This document shows positions 27,112-35,946 of a stretch of 64,000 bases of DNA, piece by piece. How positions within the stretch are numbered: the first letter of the stretch is position 1; every line of letters starts with the position of its first letter. Source of the DNA: Marinomonas alcarazii (lineage in GTDB: Bacteria; Pseudomonadota; Gammaproteobacteria; Pseudomonadales; Marinomonadaceae); contig NZ_QKLW01000004.1 in the NCBI RefSeq assembly GCF_003208215.1, positions 62,001 to 126,000 on the forward strand, read 5' to 3'. A model generated the notes under the pieces. That model did no database searches, had not been told where the DNA came from, and saw only the letters and a list, made by a program, of their open reading frames with translations. The position numbers were made by a program, and so were the translations under genes.

Positions 27112-28275
27112 CTACTTTTTCGCAGGCTGCTCTTGGCTAGATGGCTCATCAGGAGAGTGTTGGGTATTCTTTGCCTGTTCCGACAGTAAAGTCATCTGGC
27201 TGTCGTTTGCCATATGCACTGTGTGAGTAGGGAAAGCGACTTCAGCACCATGAGATTCTATAATTTTCATGGTTTTAAATAGCACGTCTTGTTTGACATT
27301 GTGATACGTTCGCCAATCTACGGTTTTTGTATAAGCGTAAATAAAGAAATCCAGTGAAGAAGCGCCAAATTGGTTAAAGTTCACCATGTATATGTCGTTT
27401 GTATCGAGATCTTCATGATTTGCGATCATGTCTTTTATATCTGATAAAATGGTCGGTAACAGTCGAAAATCACTATAGCGCACGCCAATGGTTTCATTGA
27501 TTCGTCTGTGTGTCATGCGCGATGGATTTTCAACAGAAATCAAAGAAAAGGTAGAGTTCGGAACATATAAGGGGCGCTTGTCAAAAGTGCGGATGCGAGT
27601 TTGGCGCCAACCTATGTGTTCAACTGTTCCTTCTATGTTTTTATCTGGCGAGCGGACCCAGTCGCCAATAGCAAATGGGCGGTCTAAGTAAACCATTAAC
27701 CCGCCAAAGAAGTTAGCCAGTAAATCTTTTGCGGCAAAGCCTACGGCAATACCACCTACACCGCCAAATGCTAATACCCCAGAAATGCTATAACCTAGAG
27801 TCTGTAGCGCGACTAATACAGCGGTGATAATAACGGTTGCGCGTAATAACTTACTGATTGCACTGGCCGTTGTATAATCAACCTTATTAGCCACTTTGCT
27901 TGAGCTAATTAAGGTGCGCTCACTTTCGGAGATGCAACGTAAAACAAACCAGGTTAGCAAGGCGATAATGCCGACTTCGCGGGTTGCTCTAATGAAAGAT
28001 ATGAAATTAGGGTCTAACTCTTTGCCAGATATTTCGGCCGCGACACTTAATCCAGCCAGCCAGATGAATACACCGATTGGCTTTTGTGCCGCATGAACTA
28101 AAACGTTATCCCATGGCGTTTTGGTTTTTTCTAGTTGTTTATCTATACGCATTAGAATGCGAGTGGCAATAAAGTTGACGGTGAGAGTGACGAGTACCAC
28201 TAAAAAGACTCGAACGATCCAGTGCATCTTGGTATCACCTAGACCTAAATATACTTGCATTGTTTCCCAGTTCAT
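27112..28275 (-). CDS. MscS-family mechanosensitive ion channel (YnaI-like)
   Basis: A 387-residue inner-membrane protein with about five hydrophobic segments followed by the MscS core. The pore helix is glycine/alanine rich (GVLAFGGVGGIAVGFAA), then the conserved DLLANFFGG, the beta domain (FAIGDWVRS, GTVEHIGWRQTRIRTFDKR) and a C-terminal cytosolic cage domain. The YVPNSTF motif and overall size fit the YnaI subgroup better than short MscS. It would release solutes on hypo-osmotic shock. The hydrophilic tail (after residue 360) is Ser/Gln rich. It is a single gene with its own start region. Confidence 0.9.
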   Translation of the reverse strand: MNWETMQVYLGLGDTKMHWIVRVFLVVLVTLTVNFIATRILMRIDKQLEKTKTPWDNVLVHAAQKPIGVFIWLAGLSVAAEISGKELDPNFISFIRATREVGIIALLTWFVLRCISESERTLISSSKVANKVDYTTASAISKLLRATVIITAVLVALQTLGYSISGVLAFGGVGGIAVGFAAKDLLANFFGGLMVYLDRPFAIGDWVRSPDKNIEGTVEHIGWRQTRIRTFDKRPLYVPNSTFSLISVENPSRMTHRRINETIGVRYSDFRLLPTILSDIKDMIANHEDLDTNDIYMVNFNQFGASSLDFFIYAYTKTVDWRTYHNVKQDVLFKTMKIIESHGAEVAFPTHTVHMANDSQMTLLSEQAKNTQHSPDEPSSQEQPAKK

Positions 28276-28336
28276 TATTCTTACTCTACATCTTTTATGT
28301 TCGTGAATGGCTTGGATTAAATAATTGGTTTCGGCA

Positions 28337-29668
28337 CTAGATAAGTAATAAGGTTCCTAGTCCCAAGAAAGCAACAAAGCCAGCAATGTCGGTTACTGTG
28401 GTTAAAATAACGGAGCCTGAAAGAGCGGGATCAACACGTAATTTATCTAGCAATACGGGAATTAAAACGCCAGATAAGGCGGCCATAACAATATTGACGA
28501 TAATGGCTAAGCCAATCACCATGCCAAGCATTGGGCTTTCGAACCACCATAAAGTCACGATGCCAATGACAATCGCCCACAATATGCCGTTCAATCCTCC
28601 TACTTTTAACTCTTTGGATAACAGGGATTTCAAGTTGCTGCGAGTGATTTGCCCAAGAGCCAAGCCTCGAACAATCAGTGTGAGGGTTTGGCTACCAGCA
28701 ATGCCACCCATAGAAGCCACAACAGGCATTAATACTGCTAAAGCAACGACTTGTTGCAGGGTGGCTTCAAATATTCCTATGAAAGCAGAAGCTAAGAATG
28801 CGGTTAATAAATTGATGCCAAGCCAAATGCCGCGAGTTGCTGCACTGCGTTTTACTGGAGCAAATAGATCGGATTCTTCGTTCAGGCCCGCTGTCGACAT
28901 CTGCTGAGCTTCATATTCTAAGCGCCACGTTTCCATAGCGAGGCCTGCGTGAAAGCGCCCTAATAGAATTTGATTGTCATCCACTACCGGAAGGGCTGAC
29001 AGTGAAGAGCGTTCAAGTAGCTCAGAGGCTTTGGTTAGCTCGGTGTTGGCATTAATGAACGTGCACTCTTCATCAATCAGGCTAGAGATAGGTTCATGGC
29101 CTTGGGCTTTAAAGAGTTGGTCGAACTTTACACAGCCGACCCATCGTCCGGTTCTGTTTACTAGATAAATCATGTCTGTGTAATTTGGTGTGCTTTTCTT
29201 TAGCAGTCTCATAACTTCAGAGGCTCGAATGGACTGCGAGGCAATTAATAACTCGTGGTCTATCCAACGACCAACAGAGTCATCGTCGTAAACAATACCT
29301 TGTTGGTAATATTCACGTTGTTTGGTGTCCATTTGCTTTAACGCAATGTCTACGAGTCGATCGGGTAAGGAATCGGTTATTTCAAGTAGATCTTCTGCAT
29401 CAACATCAGTGAAAAGTGCTTCAATCTCTGAATCATCAAGTTCTTTGAGCAATAGCTGACGAGATTCGCCACGCATCTCAACAAGAATATCCAATCGATT
29501 GGCTTGTTTGATGTTTGCCCATGCCTGTCTTCGTTGGGCAAGTGGTATTGACTCCAGTGCTAGCGCAACATCGTCTGGCGTTAGCTCTGAAATGGCCTTG
29601 TTAACGGACTCTGGAGAGTATTCGTCATGAATGAGGGTTTCTATGAGGGCGGCGACTTGGCTATGCAC
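28337..29668 (-). CDS. mgtE: Magnesium transporter MgtE
   Basis: A 443-residue Mg2+ channel. The order is the N-terminal helical domain (LTPDDVALALESIP, then ELDDSEIEALFTDVDAEDLLEI), a pair of CBS domains (about 130-245) and five transmembrane segments ending near the C-terminus (VASMGGIAGSQTLTLIVRGLALG is the conserved pore stretch). The start is GTG at 29668, supported by AAGGA 6 nt upstream. The leader contains a long dyad. The homodimer senses Mg2+ with its N and CBS domains. Confidence 0.94.
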   Translation of the reverse strand: MHSQVAALIETLIHDEYSPESVNKAISELTPDDVALALESIPLAQRRQAWANIKQANRLDILVEMRGESRQLLLKELDDSEIEALFTDVDAEDLLEITDSLPDRLVDIALKQMDTKQREYYQQGIVYDDDSVGRWIDHELLIASQSIRASEVMRLLKKSTPNYTDMIYLVNRTGRWVGCVKFDQLFKAQGHEPISSLIDEECTFINANTELTKASELLERSSLSALPVVDDNQILLGRFHAGLAMETWRLEYEAQQMSTAGLNEESDLFAPVKRSAATRGIWLGINLLTAFLASAFIGIFEATLQQVVALAVLMPVVASMGGIAGSQTLTLIVRGLALGQITRSNLKSLLSKELKVGGLNGILWAIVIGIVTLWWFESPMLGMVIGLAIIVNIVMAALSGVLIPVLLDKLRVDPALSGSVILTTVTDIAGFVAFLGLGTLLLI

Positions 29669-29682
29669 AGGGCATCCTTAAA

Positions 29683-29723
29683 ACACTGAAAAATGATGTT
29701 AACAATAACATGCTTTTCAGTGT
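29683..29723 (-). promoter_or_regulatory. Long nested dyad in the mgtE leader
   Basis: Outer arms ACACTGAAAA (29683-29692) and TTTTCAGTGT (29714-29723) enclose inner arms ATGTTA (29696-29701) and TAACAT (29706-29711). The whole can fold as one almost continuous 41-nt hairpin. It lies 15-55 bp upstream of the GTG start of mgtE, ahead of the ribosome site. It could be an operator, or a leader hairpin affecting mgtE; it is far smaller than the known M-box riboswitch. Confidence 0.55.
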
Positions 29724-30022
29724 GTAACATAGTTGGGAGTGGATCAAGTAAGGTTCTGTTTTTACAAGGTTTTATTGAAAACCTTTCATATTGCTGAATA
29801 ACTTAGTCAAATTGTAACGATAAATTTCTTACTGGGTGTGGTTAGAGAAGTGTTGAGTATGCGCTCTGGCGAGACAGGATCTTTTTGACAGTGTAGAATT
29901 TAGCGCACTTTAAATACAGGTGCGTGTTACTTGTTGGTGAGTTTTGTTTTTTGCGTGCCAGTTTCTGCGGATAATGGCATTGGTATAGGTCAATATGGTT
30001 TTTATAGGCGCGTTCCTTTTTT
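29724..30022. other. mgtE/trpG divergent spacer
   Basis: It holds one further perfect hairpin, AAGGTTTT (29766-29773), ATTG, AAAACCTT (29778-29785). The promoters for mgtE and trpG must lie here, but none is clear. No trp leader peptide with tandem Trp codons was found. Confidence 0.4.
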
Positions 30023-30601
30023 ATGTTATTGATGATCGATAATTATGATTCTTTCACTTACAACCTTGTGCAGTATTTTCGTGAGTTGGGTGCGGATGTG
30101 CGAGTGTTTCGTAATGATGAGATTAGCGTTGAGGAAATTGAGCGTCTTTCACCTTCGCATTTGGTGATTTCTCCTGGTCCTTGTACGCCGAATGAGGCTG
30201 GGGTTTCTATGCCTGCTATTGCTGCTTTTGCAGGGAAAATTCCTATATTGGGTATTTGCTTAGGCCATCAAAGTATTGGTCAGGTCTTTGGTGGGGAGGT
30301 GATTCGTGCTAAAAATGTCATGCATGGCAAAACATCCTTGATTTACCATCAAAATACCTCGGTATTTTCTGGATTGCCAAACCCTCAAACCGCAACACGT
30401 TATCATTCTTTAGTGGTGTCTGCTGACTCTTTGCCGGACTGCCTTGAAGTGACGGCGTGGAGTCAAAATGCGGCTGGTGAACGAGATGAAATTATGGGGA
30501 TTCGACACAAAACGCTTGCCGTTGAAGGGGTGCAGTTTCATCCTGAGTCGATTCTGACAGAGTCAGGTCATGCTTTGTTGGCCAATTTCTTAACGCGATA
30601 G
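30023..30601 (+). CDS. trpG: Anthranilate/aminodeoxychorismate synthase, glutaminase subunit
   Basis: A 192-residue class I glutamine amidotransferase giving ammonia to the chorismate-binding partner. The catalytic triad is visible: Cys in GICLGHQS and His/Glu in VQFHPES. The N-terminus [19 protein letters not shown] is typical of TrpG/PabA. It is followed by trpD and trpC; trpE is not in the window, and as in Pseudomonas the subunit may be shared with PabB. Confidence 0.95.
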   Translation: MLLMIDNYDSFTYNLVQYFRELGADVRVFRNDEISVEEIERLSPSHLVISPGPCTPNEAGVSMPAIAAFAGKIPILGICLGHQSIGQVFGGEVIRAKNVMHGKTSLIYHQNTSVFSGLPNPQTATRYHSLVVSADSLPDCLEVTAWSQNAAGERDEIMGIRHKTLAVEGVQFHPESILTESGHALLANFLTR

Positions 30602-30624
30602 TTTTAACAAGATAGGAGAGGCTG

Positions 30625-31665
30625 GTGGATATTCAAAGAGCAATTGCTGCAGTTGTTGAGCGCCATGATTTGAGCGGTGACGAGATGCGAATAGTGATGA
30701 ATGACATCATGACGGGAAAGGCCACTCCAGCACAAATAGGCGGTTTTTTAATTGGCCTTAGAATGAAAGGCGAAACAGTCGAAGAGATTACGGCAGCAGC
30801 GCAGGTGATGCGAGAATTATCCAGCAAGGTAAACTTGAACCTTGAGCATGTTGTTGACACTTGTGGTACTGGTGGCGACGGTGGGAATTTGTTTAATGTG
30901 TCTACCGCGTCTGCTTTTGTTGTTGCTGCGGCTGGCGGTAAAGTGGCAAAACATGGTGGTCGTTCTGTTTCTTCTAAGTCTGGCAGTGCTGACGTGCTTG
31001 AGCAGGCAGGTATTTTTCTTGGACTTAATGCGGAGCAGGTTTGCCGCTGTGTGGAAGAAATCGGTTTAGGCTTTATGTTTGCTCCTAACCACCATTCAGC
31101 GATGAAGTACGCAGTCGGGCCACGAAAAGAGATGGCTGCGCGTACTATTTTTAATTTGCTTGGCCCTTTAACGAACCCTGCTAATGCAAAATGTCAGGTG
31201 ATGGGGGTTTTTCATCAAAAATGGGTTCGTCCTATCGCTGAGGTATTAAAAGCTTTGGGTAGTGAGCACGTTATGGTTGTGCATTCAGAAGATGGGTTGG
31301 ACGAGATTAGTATTGCGGCACCAACCTATGTAGCTGAGCTAAAAAATGGTGAGATTTTAGAATATAAAATATCTCCTGAGGATTTTGGCATCGCTTTGCA
31401 ATCCATTGATACGATCCAAGCCTTGGATGCATCAGAAAGCCTAGCTTTGGTGAAATCCGCATTGGATGGCAAAGGGAAAATTAATCCTGCTAGAGACATT
31501 GTGGCTCTTAATGCTGGTGCGGCGATTTATGTCTCGGGTATCGCGGACACATTGGCAGAGGGTGTGAATATTGCGGAAGATGTGATCGGCGGTGGTACGG
31601 CCAAAGTTAAAATGTCGGAACTTGCTAGTTTTACACGCTGTTTTATGAGTTCAGACTCACTGTAA
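30625..31665 (+). CDS. trpD: Anthranilate phosphoribosyltransferase
   Basis: A 346-residue enzyme (usual length about 340) that joins anthranilate and PRPP in tryptophan synthesis. The PRPP-binding loop is [17 protein letters not shown], followed by [18 protein letters not shown], and the anthranilate-site [13 protein letters not shown] is intact. The start is GTG at 30625 after a strong AGGAG ribosome site. It lies 23 bp after trpG and 20 bp before trpC. Confidence 0.97.
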   Translation: MDIQRAIAAVVERHDLSGDEMRIVMNDIMTGKATPAQIGGFLIGLRMKGETVEEITAAAQVMRELSSKVNLNLEHVVDTCGTGGDGGNLFNVSTASAFVVAAAGGKVAKHGGRSVSSKSGSADVLEQAGIFLGLNAEQVCRCVEEIGLGFMFAPNHHSAMKYAVGPRKEMAARTIFNLLGPLTNPANAKCQVMGVFHQKWVRPIAEVLKALGSEHVMVVHSEDGLDEISIAAPTYVAELKNGEILEYKISPEDFGIALQSIDTIQALDASESLALVKSALDGKGKINPARDIVALNAGAAIYVSGIADTLAEGVNIAEDVIGGGTAKVKMSELASFTRCFMSSDSL

Positions 31666-31685
31666 AGAATAGGAGCAATAGCCTA

Positions 31686-32501
31686 ATGCAAATAGAAACA
31701 CCAACAATTCTAAAGAAAATTGTGGAGCGAAAGTATGAGGAGATTGCTGAGCGTAAATCTCATACGCCTTATGGGAATCTAGAGGTGGCAGCTTCTGTAG
31801 CAAATGTTCATAACGCACCTCGTGGTTTTGCCCAAGCGCTAAGGCATCAAGTTGCCATTGGGAAAGCGGGCGTTATCGCGGAAATTAAGCAAGCTTCGCC
31901 TAGTAAGGGAATCATACGAGACCCTTTTATTCCAGCAGATATTGCCCGTTCCTATGAACGCTCTGGAGCAGCTTGTTTATCTGTTTTGACAGACAGTGAC
32001 TTTTTTAAAGGGCATGAAGATTACCTAGTGGAAGCTCGTGCAGCTTGTAAGCTGCCAGTGATTCGAAAAGACTTTATTGTCGACGAATATCAGGTGTTAG
32101 AAGCGAGGGCGATAGGTGCTGACTGCATTCTTTTAATTGCAGCTTGCCTTGATGGTGAGAAATTGCGTGAGCTGGATCGAATGGCGCGTGATCTTGGTAT
32201 GGATGTGCTTGTTGAAGTGCACAATCGTCCTGAATTGGAATTGGCTCTGGAGTACACTGAGACAGAGTTGTTTGGTATTAATAACCGTGATTTACATACG
32301 TTTGAGCTTAGTTTGAATCACACGTTTGAATTGATGGGCAGTGTGCCTTCCGATCGTCTTATTGTTACGGAAAGTGGAATCCATACTCGAGATGATGTTG
32401 CGATCATGCGCGAAAAAGGCATTCATGCCTTTTTGGTTGGTGAGGCCTTTATGCGTGCTGACGATCCAGGTGAAAAATTGGCAGAACTGTTTCAGTCTTA
32501 G
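31686..32501 (+). CDS. trpC: Indole-3-glycerol phosphate synthase
   Basis: A 271-residue monofunctional TIM-barrel enzyme (not fused to TrpF as in E. coli). Catalytic and binding residues appear in [11 protein letters not shown] (Glu and Lys), [10 protein letters not shown] (Lys), LLIAACL, LVEVHN, INNRDL and the phosphate-binding ESGI. It converts carboxyphenylamino-deoxyribulose phosphate to indole-glycerol phosphate. It is the last gene of the trpGDC run. Confidence 0.96.
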   Translation: MQIETPTILKKIVERKYEEIAERKSHTPYGNLEVAASVANVHNAPRGFAQALRHQVAIGKAGVIAEIKQASPSKGIIRDPFIPADIARSYERSGAACLSVLTDSDFFKGHEDYLVEARAACKLPVIRKDFIVDEYQVLEARAIGADCILLIAACLDGEKLRELDRMARDLGMDVLVEVHNRPELELALEYTETELFGINNRDLHTFELSLNHTFELMGSVPSDRLIVTESGIHTRDDVAIMREKGIHAFLVGEAFMRADDPGEKLAELFQS

Positions 32502-32544
32502 TGGCGATGGTTTTAGTCTTGGCAAATTGAAGTAGGGTTGAACA

Positions 32545-32952
32545 ATGAAGACAAATGTAAGTTGGCAAGAAGATGTGCATTTTACCGCTGAAACTGGCTC
32601 TGGTTTTAAAATAGAGATTGATGGTAATCAGACTGCTGGACCAAGACCAATGGAGCTTTTGCTTGCAGGTTTGGGTGGCTGTACTTCTTATGATGTAGTT
32701 GGGATTCTTAAAAAAGCCCGTCAAGATGTGACGTCATGTGTGGCTCAAATTGATGCGGATCGAGCGGATGCGGTTCCGGCTGTATTCACAGAGATTCGAG
32801 TGCATTTTGTTGTGACAGGTCGCAACTTAAAAGAAAGCGTGGTTGCGCGTGCAGTGAAATTATCGGCTGAAGAATATTGCTCTGCTTCTTTGATGTTAGA
32901 AAAAGGCGGAGTGAAGATAGTTCATAGTTTTGAAGTGGTTGAAGCTGAGTAA
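32545..32952 (+). CDS. OsmC/Ohr-family protein (YhfA-like)
   Basis: A 135-residue protein with the OsmC fold. Two reactive cysteines are placed as in the family: one in LGGCTSYDV (about residue 50) and one in EEYCSASLML (about 111). GPRPMELLLAGLGGCT is the signature. The subgroup resembles E. coli YhfA rather than the peroxide-specific Ohr. A hydroperoxide-reducing role is likely but not proven for this branch. The gene follows trpC by 43 bp and ends at a terminator; co-transcription with trp is possible. Confidence 0.88.
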   Translation: MKTNVSWQEDVHFTAETGSGFKIEIDGNQTAGPRPMELLLAGLGGCTSYDVVGILKKARQDVTSCVAQIDADRADAVPAVFTEIRVHFVVTGRNLKESVVARAVKLSAEEYCSASLMLEKGGVKIVHSFEVVEAE

Positions 32953-32979
32953 GGCGACAAACTAAAAGCGTGGATTTAG

Positions 32980-33004
32980 AAAGAGCCGTAAGGCTCTTTT
33001 TTTG
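32980..33004. terminator. Terminator between the OsmC-like gene and tRNA-Arg
   Basis: AAAGAGCC (32980-32987), loop GTAA, GGCTCTTT (32992-32999) and more T. It stands on the plus strand after the OsmC-like gene and may also end the tRNA transcript on the minus strand. Confidence 0.88.
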
Positions 33005-33022
33005 TGTCGGTTTCTAGATGTT

Positions 33023-33098
33023 TGGTGTCCCCACCAGGACTCGAACCTGGAATAGCTGCTTAGGAGGCGGCCGGTATATCCTGTTTACCTATGAGGAC
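33023..33098 (-). tRNA. tRNA-Arg (anticodon CCU)
   Basis: The 76-nt gene folds fully by hand. The 7-bp acceptor is GTCCTCA with TGGGGAC (one U-G pair). The D stem is GGTA/TACC with a 9-nt loop containing GG. The anticodon loop CTCCTAA gives anticodon CCT (reads AGG). The T arm is CCAGG-TTCGAGT-CCTGG, followed by discriminator A and an encoded CCA. The anticodon stem GCCGC/GCAGC has a C-A mismatch at its middle pair. The gene lies at the border between the trp/OsmC genes and the flagellar cluster. Confidence 0.9.
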
Positions 33099-33114
33099 GT
33101 ATTTGACGAAGTGT

Positions 33115-33143
33115 TTTATACATTATTTAGGGTTGGAATACAA
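33115..33143 (-). promoter_or_regulatory. Candidate promoter of tRNA-Arg
   Basis: On the minus strand TTGTAT (33143-33138), a 17-bp spacer and TATAAA (33120-33115), with the mature tRNA starting 16 nt downstream. Confidence 0.6.
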
Positions 33144-33179
33144 ATCCATGGTCAGTACAATATTGATTTGTATGGTTTT

Positions 33180-33659
33180 TTACGCTCTACCAAGTGTGTG
33201 CTTGCTGCTTATTGGGTGGGTCGAGCCTCTAGAGGTGTAGACTTTATTTTTGCTGTTATGGCCTTGCAGTAATTCAAAAAGGTGCTTATTGCGCTTCTGA
33301 AGGGTGTTAAGTACACGCGCATTGGTGTTGTTCTTAGTTTTGCATACTTGTAGGAGTGTTTCGCACTCATTCATGAGTAAGCGTACATTGTCTAATGAAC
33401 TGTCTTGTAAATTTAACCAGTGTTTGAATTCTTCTTCGGTAGGTTTTTTTCTATCTACGACATCAAATTTAATGAGAATGTTGACTCGCTTCTCATTAAG
33501 TTGATTCATTTCATCGAGGAGGGCTTGTTTTTGCTCTGCTATATTAATAATGGTGTCACTGTCCGACTCGCCATAAGCAAAGCGTTCTTCATCAAGAAGC
33601 GCAGAAAGTTTTTCTAGTACCTCTTTGCTTCTGATGAATATTGGGGCGATAGGAATCAT
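33180..33659 (-). CDS. flgN: Flagellar export chaperone FlgN
   Basis: A 159-residue, almost fully helical protein in the position of FlgN, the chaperone that escorts the hook-filament junction proteins FlgK and FlgL to the export apparatus. Long heptad-like helices (LEKLSALLDEERFAY, EMNQLNEKRVNILIKF) and a polar C-terminal tail fit the family. Sequence conservation in FlgN is low, so the call leans on the position directly downstream of flgM. Confidence 0.85.
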   Translation of the reverse strand: MIPIAPIFIRSKEVLEKLSALLDEERFAYGESDSDTIINIAEQKQALLDEMNQLNEKRVNILIKFDVVDRKKPTEEEFKHWLNLQDSSLDNVRLLMNECETLLQVCKTKNNTNARVLNTLQKRNKHLFELLQGHNSKNKVYTSRGSTHPISSKHTLGRA

Positions 33660-33696
33660 AAGGCAAACCGTTTGCTGGGTGCATTGAACTTATAGC

Positions 33697-34011
33697 TTAG
33701 AACAATGAATCCATAGAAGCCATGTTGCTTGCTAGCTTTTGCGTGTCGATCTTGTACTCGCCAGAAGCAATTGCTTTCTTGATTTGCTCTACTTTATCCA
33801 TATCAACATCTGGTAAGTTGTTAATTTTCGCTTGCTGGCTCTGCAATGTTTGCGCAGTTCCGCTTAATTTTACGGTATCTTCAGCAAGTGTGCCGCCACT
33901 TTGCACAGCGTTGTTTTTAGCTGTTGCATTGCCTGCTACATCGTCTTTCTGAGATCGTTCACTTTTGTTTATAGTGTTTTGATTGGATAGACCTGTAAAA
34001 TGTATTGCCAT
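33697..34011 (-). CDS. flgM: Anti-sigma-28 factor FlgM
   Basis: A 104-residue protein of the FlgM family. It has the early HFTGLSNQN start, a disordered polar first half and the sigma-binding C-terminal helices (DTVKLSGTA, then NNLPDVDMDKVEQIKKAIASG and YKIDTQKLASNM). It holds FliA inactive until exported through the finished hook. The gene has its own sigma-28 promoter, giving feedback control, and flgN follows 37 bp later. Confidence 0.95.
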   Translation of the reverse strand: MAIHFTGLSNQNTINKSERSQKDDVAGNATAKNNAVQSGGTLAEDTVKLSGTAQTLQSQQAKINNLPDVDMDKVEQIKKAIASGEYKIDTQKLASNMASMDSLF

Positions 34012-34047
34012 TGGGTTTTCCGCCCTTTAATAATTTGCCTGTCTATA

Positions 34048-34074
34048 TTGTCGGCAGAGTCTAAGAGAACTTTA
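34048..34074 (-). promoter_or_regulatory. Sigma-28 (FliA) promoter of flgM-flgN
   Basis: On the minus strand TAAA (34074-34071), exactly 15 nt and GCCGACAA (34055-34048). This is one mismatch from the FliA consensus TAAA-N15-GCCGATAA. It lies 37 bp before the flgM start. Confidence 0.85.
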
Positions 34075-34126
34075 GTAAAAACTTCATAAAAGAATTTACT
34101 CGTTACACTTGTAGAATAATCCTTGT

Positions 34127-34819
34127 TCAATAGTTTACAAGAACTTCACTGTCAGTTACAACTTTGGCGTATATAATTCGTTCAGAACTTGTGTTTTTTA
34201 CTCTGATTTGTTGACCTTTTACACCATTTTCTAGAGCAACACCGTTCATTCTTACTATAATAGTGCCACTGCTTGCGGTAATAAGTACAAGGTCTCCCTT
34301 TTTTACCAGTGTTGGTTGGTTGGTTAGGTCATCAGTTATGAATGTGTTGATTCGGAGGTTTCGTGCAGCAATCAAGCCGTACGGAGGGTTTTTTAGAGTA
34401 AAAACATCGCCTCTTAATGTTGATATGTCGACTTCGCCAACGTCTGTGTTGGACTGATTGATCACTTGTCCGCGATTGATTGGTGTTATGGTTTTTACGG
34501 CTGAGATTAAGATGCTTTGTGTGACTGGAATGTAAGACTTCCAAGTGGGCGACTGGCAGCTGATTTCATAATTTGTACGTTTAATTGCTTCTGGCCGTTG
34601 ATTGTTGATTTGGATTGAACCACTTTCGCAGTCTGGCAGATAGTTTAGAGCAGCAAGATTGTTTAGCGAGATAGTGATAGCGGCATCAGGGTATATTTCT
34701 GACAGCCGAGGGATCTCTACTTGGTTGATATAGAGGTTAATTTGCTCTTCTAGAGAAGCGGCAAAAGTTAATCCTGTTTGGAAACAAATGAAGGCTATAC
34801 TTAGCCTTATGATTCGCAT
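34127..34819 (-). CDS. flgA: Flagellar P-ring assembly chaperone FlgA
   Basis: A 230-residue periplasmic protein with a signal peptide (MRIIRLSIAFICFQ, cleavage near FAA). The C-terminal SAF-like domain (INRGQVINQSNTDVGEVDI, then ARNLRINTFITDDL, KKGDLVLITAS and NGVALENGVKGQQIRVKN) is characteristic of FlgA, which assists polymerisation of the FlgI P ring. The order cheV < > flgA-flgM-flgN is shared with pseudomonads and vibrios. Confidence 0.94.
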   Translation of the reverse strand: MRIIRLSIAFICFQTGLTFAASLEEQINLYINQVEIPRLSEIYPDAAITISLNNLAALNYLPDCESGSIQINNQRPEAIKRTNYEISCQSPTWKSYIPVTQSILISAVKTITPINRGQVINQSNTDVGEVDISTLRGDVFTLKNPPYGLIAARNLRINTFITDDLTNQPTLVKKGDLVLITASSGTIIVRMNGVALENGVKGQQIRVKNTSSERIIYAKVVTDSEVLVNY

Positions 34820-34915
34820 GATTTGCTCTCTTTGTTTATTATTGCTTGATTAATAAGATAGTTAGTAAAAAAATAGAATTCACTTTATCATCGGATGATG
34901 CATTTTAACAATTTT

Positions 34916-34930
34916 GAGGTAATACCTCAG
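34916..34930. promoter_or_regulatory. Perfect 15-bp palindrome between flgA and cheV
   Basis: TGAGGTA-A-TACCTCA, 28 bp before the cheV start and 97 bp before the flgA start. It has the size of an operator. I do not recognise the regulator. Confidence 0.5.
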
Positions 34931-34958
34931 TATATGTTTTTACATTCTGGAGGCGTTT

Positions 34959-35888
34959 ATGGCTGGAGTTTTGGATACTGTTAACCAACGTACACAGCTC
35001 GTAGGGGAAAACCGACTTGAATTGCTGTTGTTTCGCTTAAATGGTAAGCAGATTTACGGTATTAACGTCTTTAAGGTAAAAGAAGTACTACAGTGCCCTA
35101 AATTGACCACTATGCCTCATAGCTCCCCTGTGGTTAGAGGGGTGGCTCATATTCGTGGTGGTACAATCCCTATTTTAGATTTAGGTTTGGCTACGGGCGC
35201 AAGCCCTATTGAAAACATTGCCCAGTGCTTTGTCATTATCACGGAGTATAATCGCCGCATTCAAGGGTTCTTGGTACGAGGCGTTGAGCGCATTGTAAAC
35301 ATGAATTGGAGTGATATTCAGCCACCACCAAAAGGGTTATCAAACGATAATTACTTGACGGCTGTTTGTCAGGTAGACAAGGAGATGGTCGAAATCATTG
35401 ATGTGGAGCAAATTCTTTCTGAAGTTGCGCCAACCCGTCAAGACATTTCGGCTGGCATTGTTGATAACAGCGTGACTGAAAATGCCCAAAAACACCATAT
35501 TCTTATTGTGGATGACTCTTCTGTTGCTCGTAAGCAGATCAAGCGCTGTATGGAGCAAGTTGGCTTTGCAACAACCGTTTTATGTGATGGTCGTGAGGCG
35601 CTAGATTATCTTCAAACTTTGGTTGCAGATGGCAAGGATGTTACGAAAGAATTTTCCATGGTTATTTCAGATATTGAAATGCCAGTAATGGATGGCTATA
35701 CATTAACGACAGCGATTCGTAATGACAGTCGCTTACAGGATCTATTTATTCTTCTTCATACTTCTCTAAGTGGCGTCTTTAATGAAGCCATGGTTAAAAA
35801 AGTGGGTGCAGACGGATTTTTAGCGAAATTCCAACCTGATGAGCTTGCTCGATTGGCAATAGAAACCGTTCAAGTGCAATCGGAATAA
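34959..35888 (+). CDS. cheV: Chemotaxis coupling protein CheV
   Basis: A 309-residue CheW-receiver fusion. Residues about 18-160 form the CheW domain (LLLFRLNGKQIYGINVFKV, PVVRGVAHIRGGTIPILDL) that docks to receptors and CheA. Residues about 178-305 form the receiver with acidic pocket D185/D186, phosphoacceptor D238 in ISDIEMPVMDGY, and a conserved Lys near KVGADGFLAKFQPDEL. It is encoded 58 bp before cheR; together they tune receptor signalling to the flagellar motor. Confidence 0.96.
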   Translation: MAGVLDTVNQRTQLVGENRLELLLFRLNGKQIYGINVFKVKEVLQCPKLTTMPHSSPVVRGVAHIRGGTIPILDLGLATGASPIENIAQCFVIITEYNRRIQGFLVRGVERIVNMNWSDIQPPPKGLSNDNYLTAVCQVDKEMVEIIDVEQILSEVAPTRQDISAGIVDNSVTENAQKHHILIVDDSSVARKQIKRCMEQVGFATTVLCDGREALDYLQTLVADGKDVTKEFSMVISDIEMPVMDGYTLTTAIRNDSRLQDLFILLHTSLSGVFNEAMVKKVGADGFLAKFQPDELARLAIETVQVQSE

Positions 35889-35946
35889 TATTTAGTCTCT
35901 CTTAGGGTAGGCTTTATTTATTGAATCTGGAACGTATGGAGTTTTA

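Noticed and set aside
29683..29723. M-box magnesium riboswitch
   Set aside because: The leader dyad is a single hairpin of about 41 nt; the M-box is much longer and has several conserved stems that are not present.
33023..33098. tRNA fragment or tRNA-Leu remnant
   Set aside because: The whole cloverleaf, including the 5' acceptor strand, D arm and CCA end, can be folded; the anticodon is CCU for arginine and there is no long variable arm.
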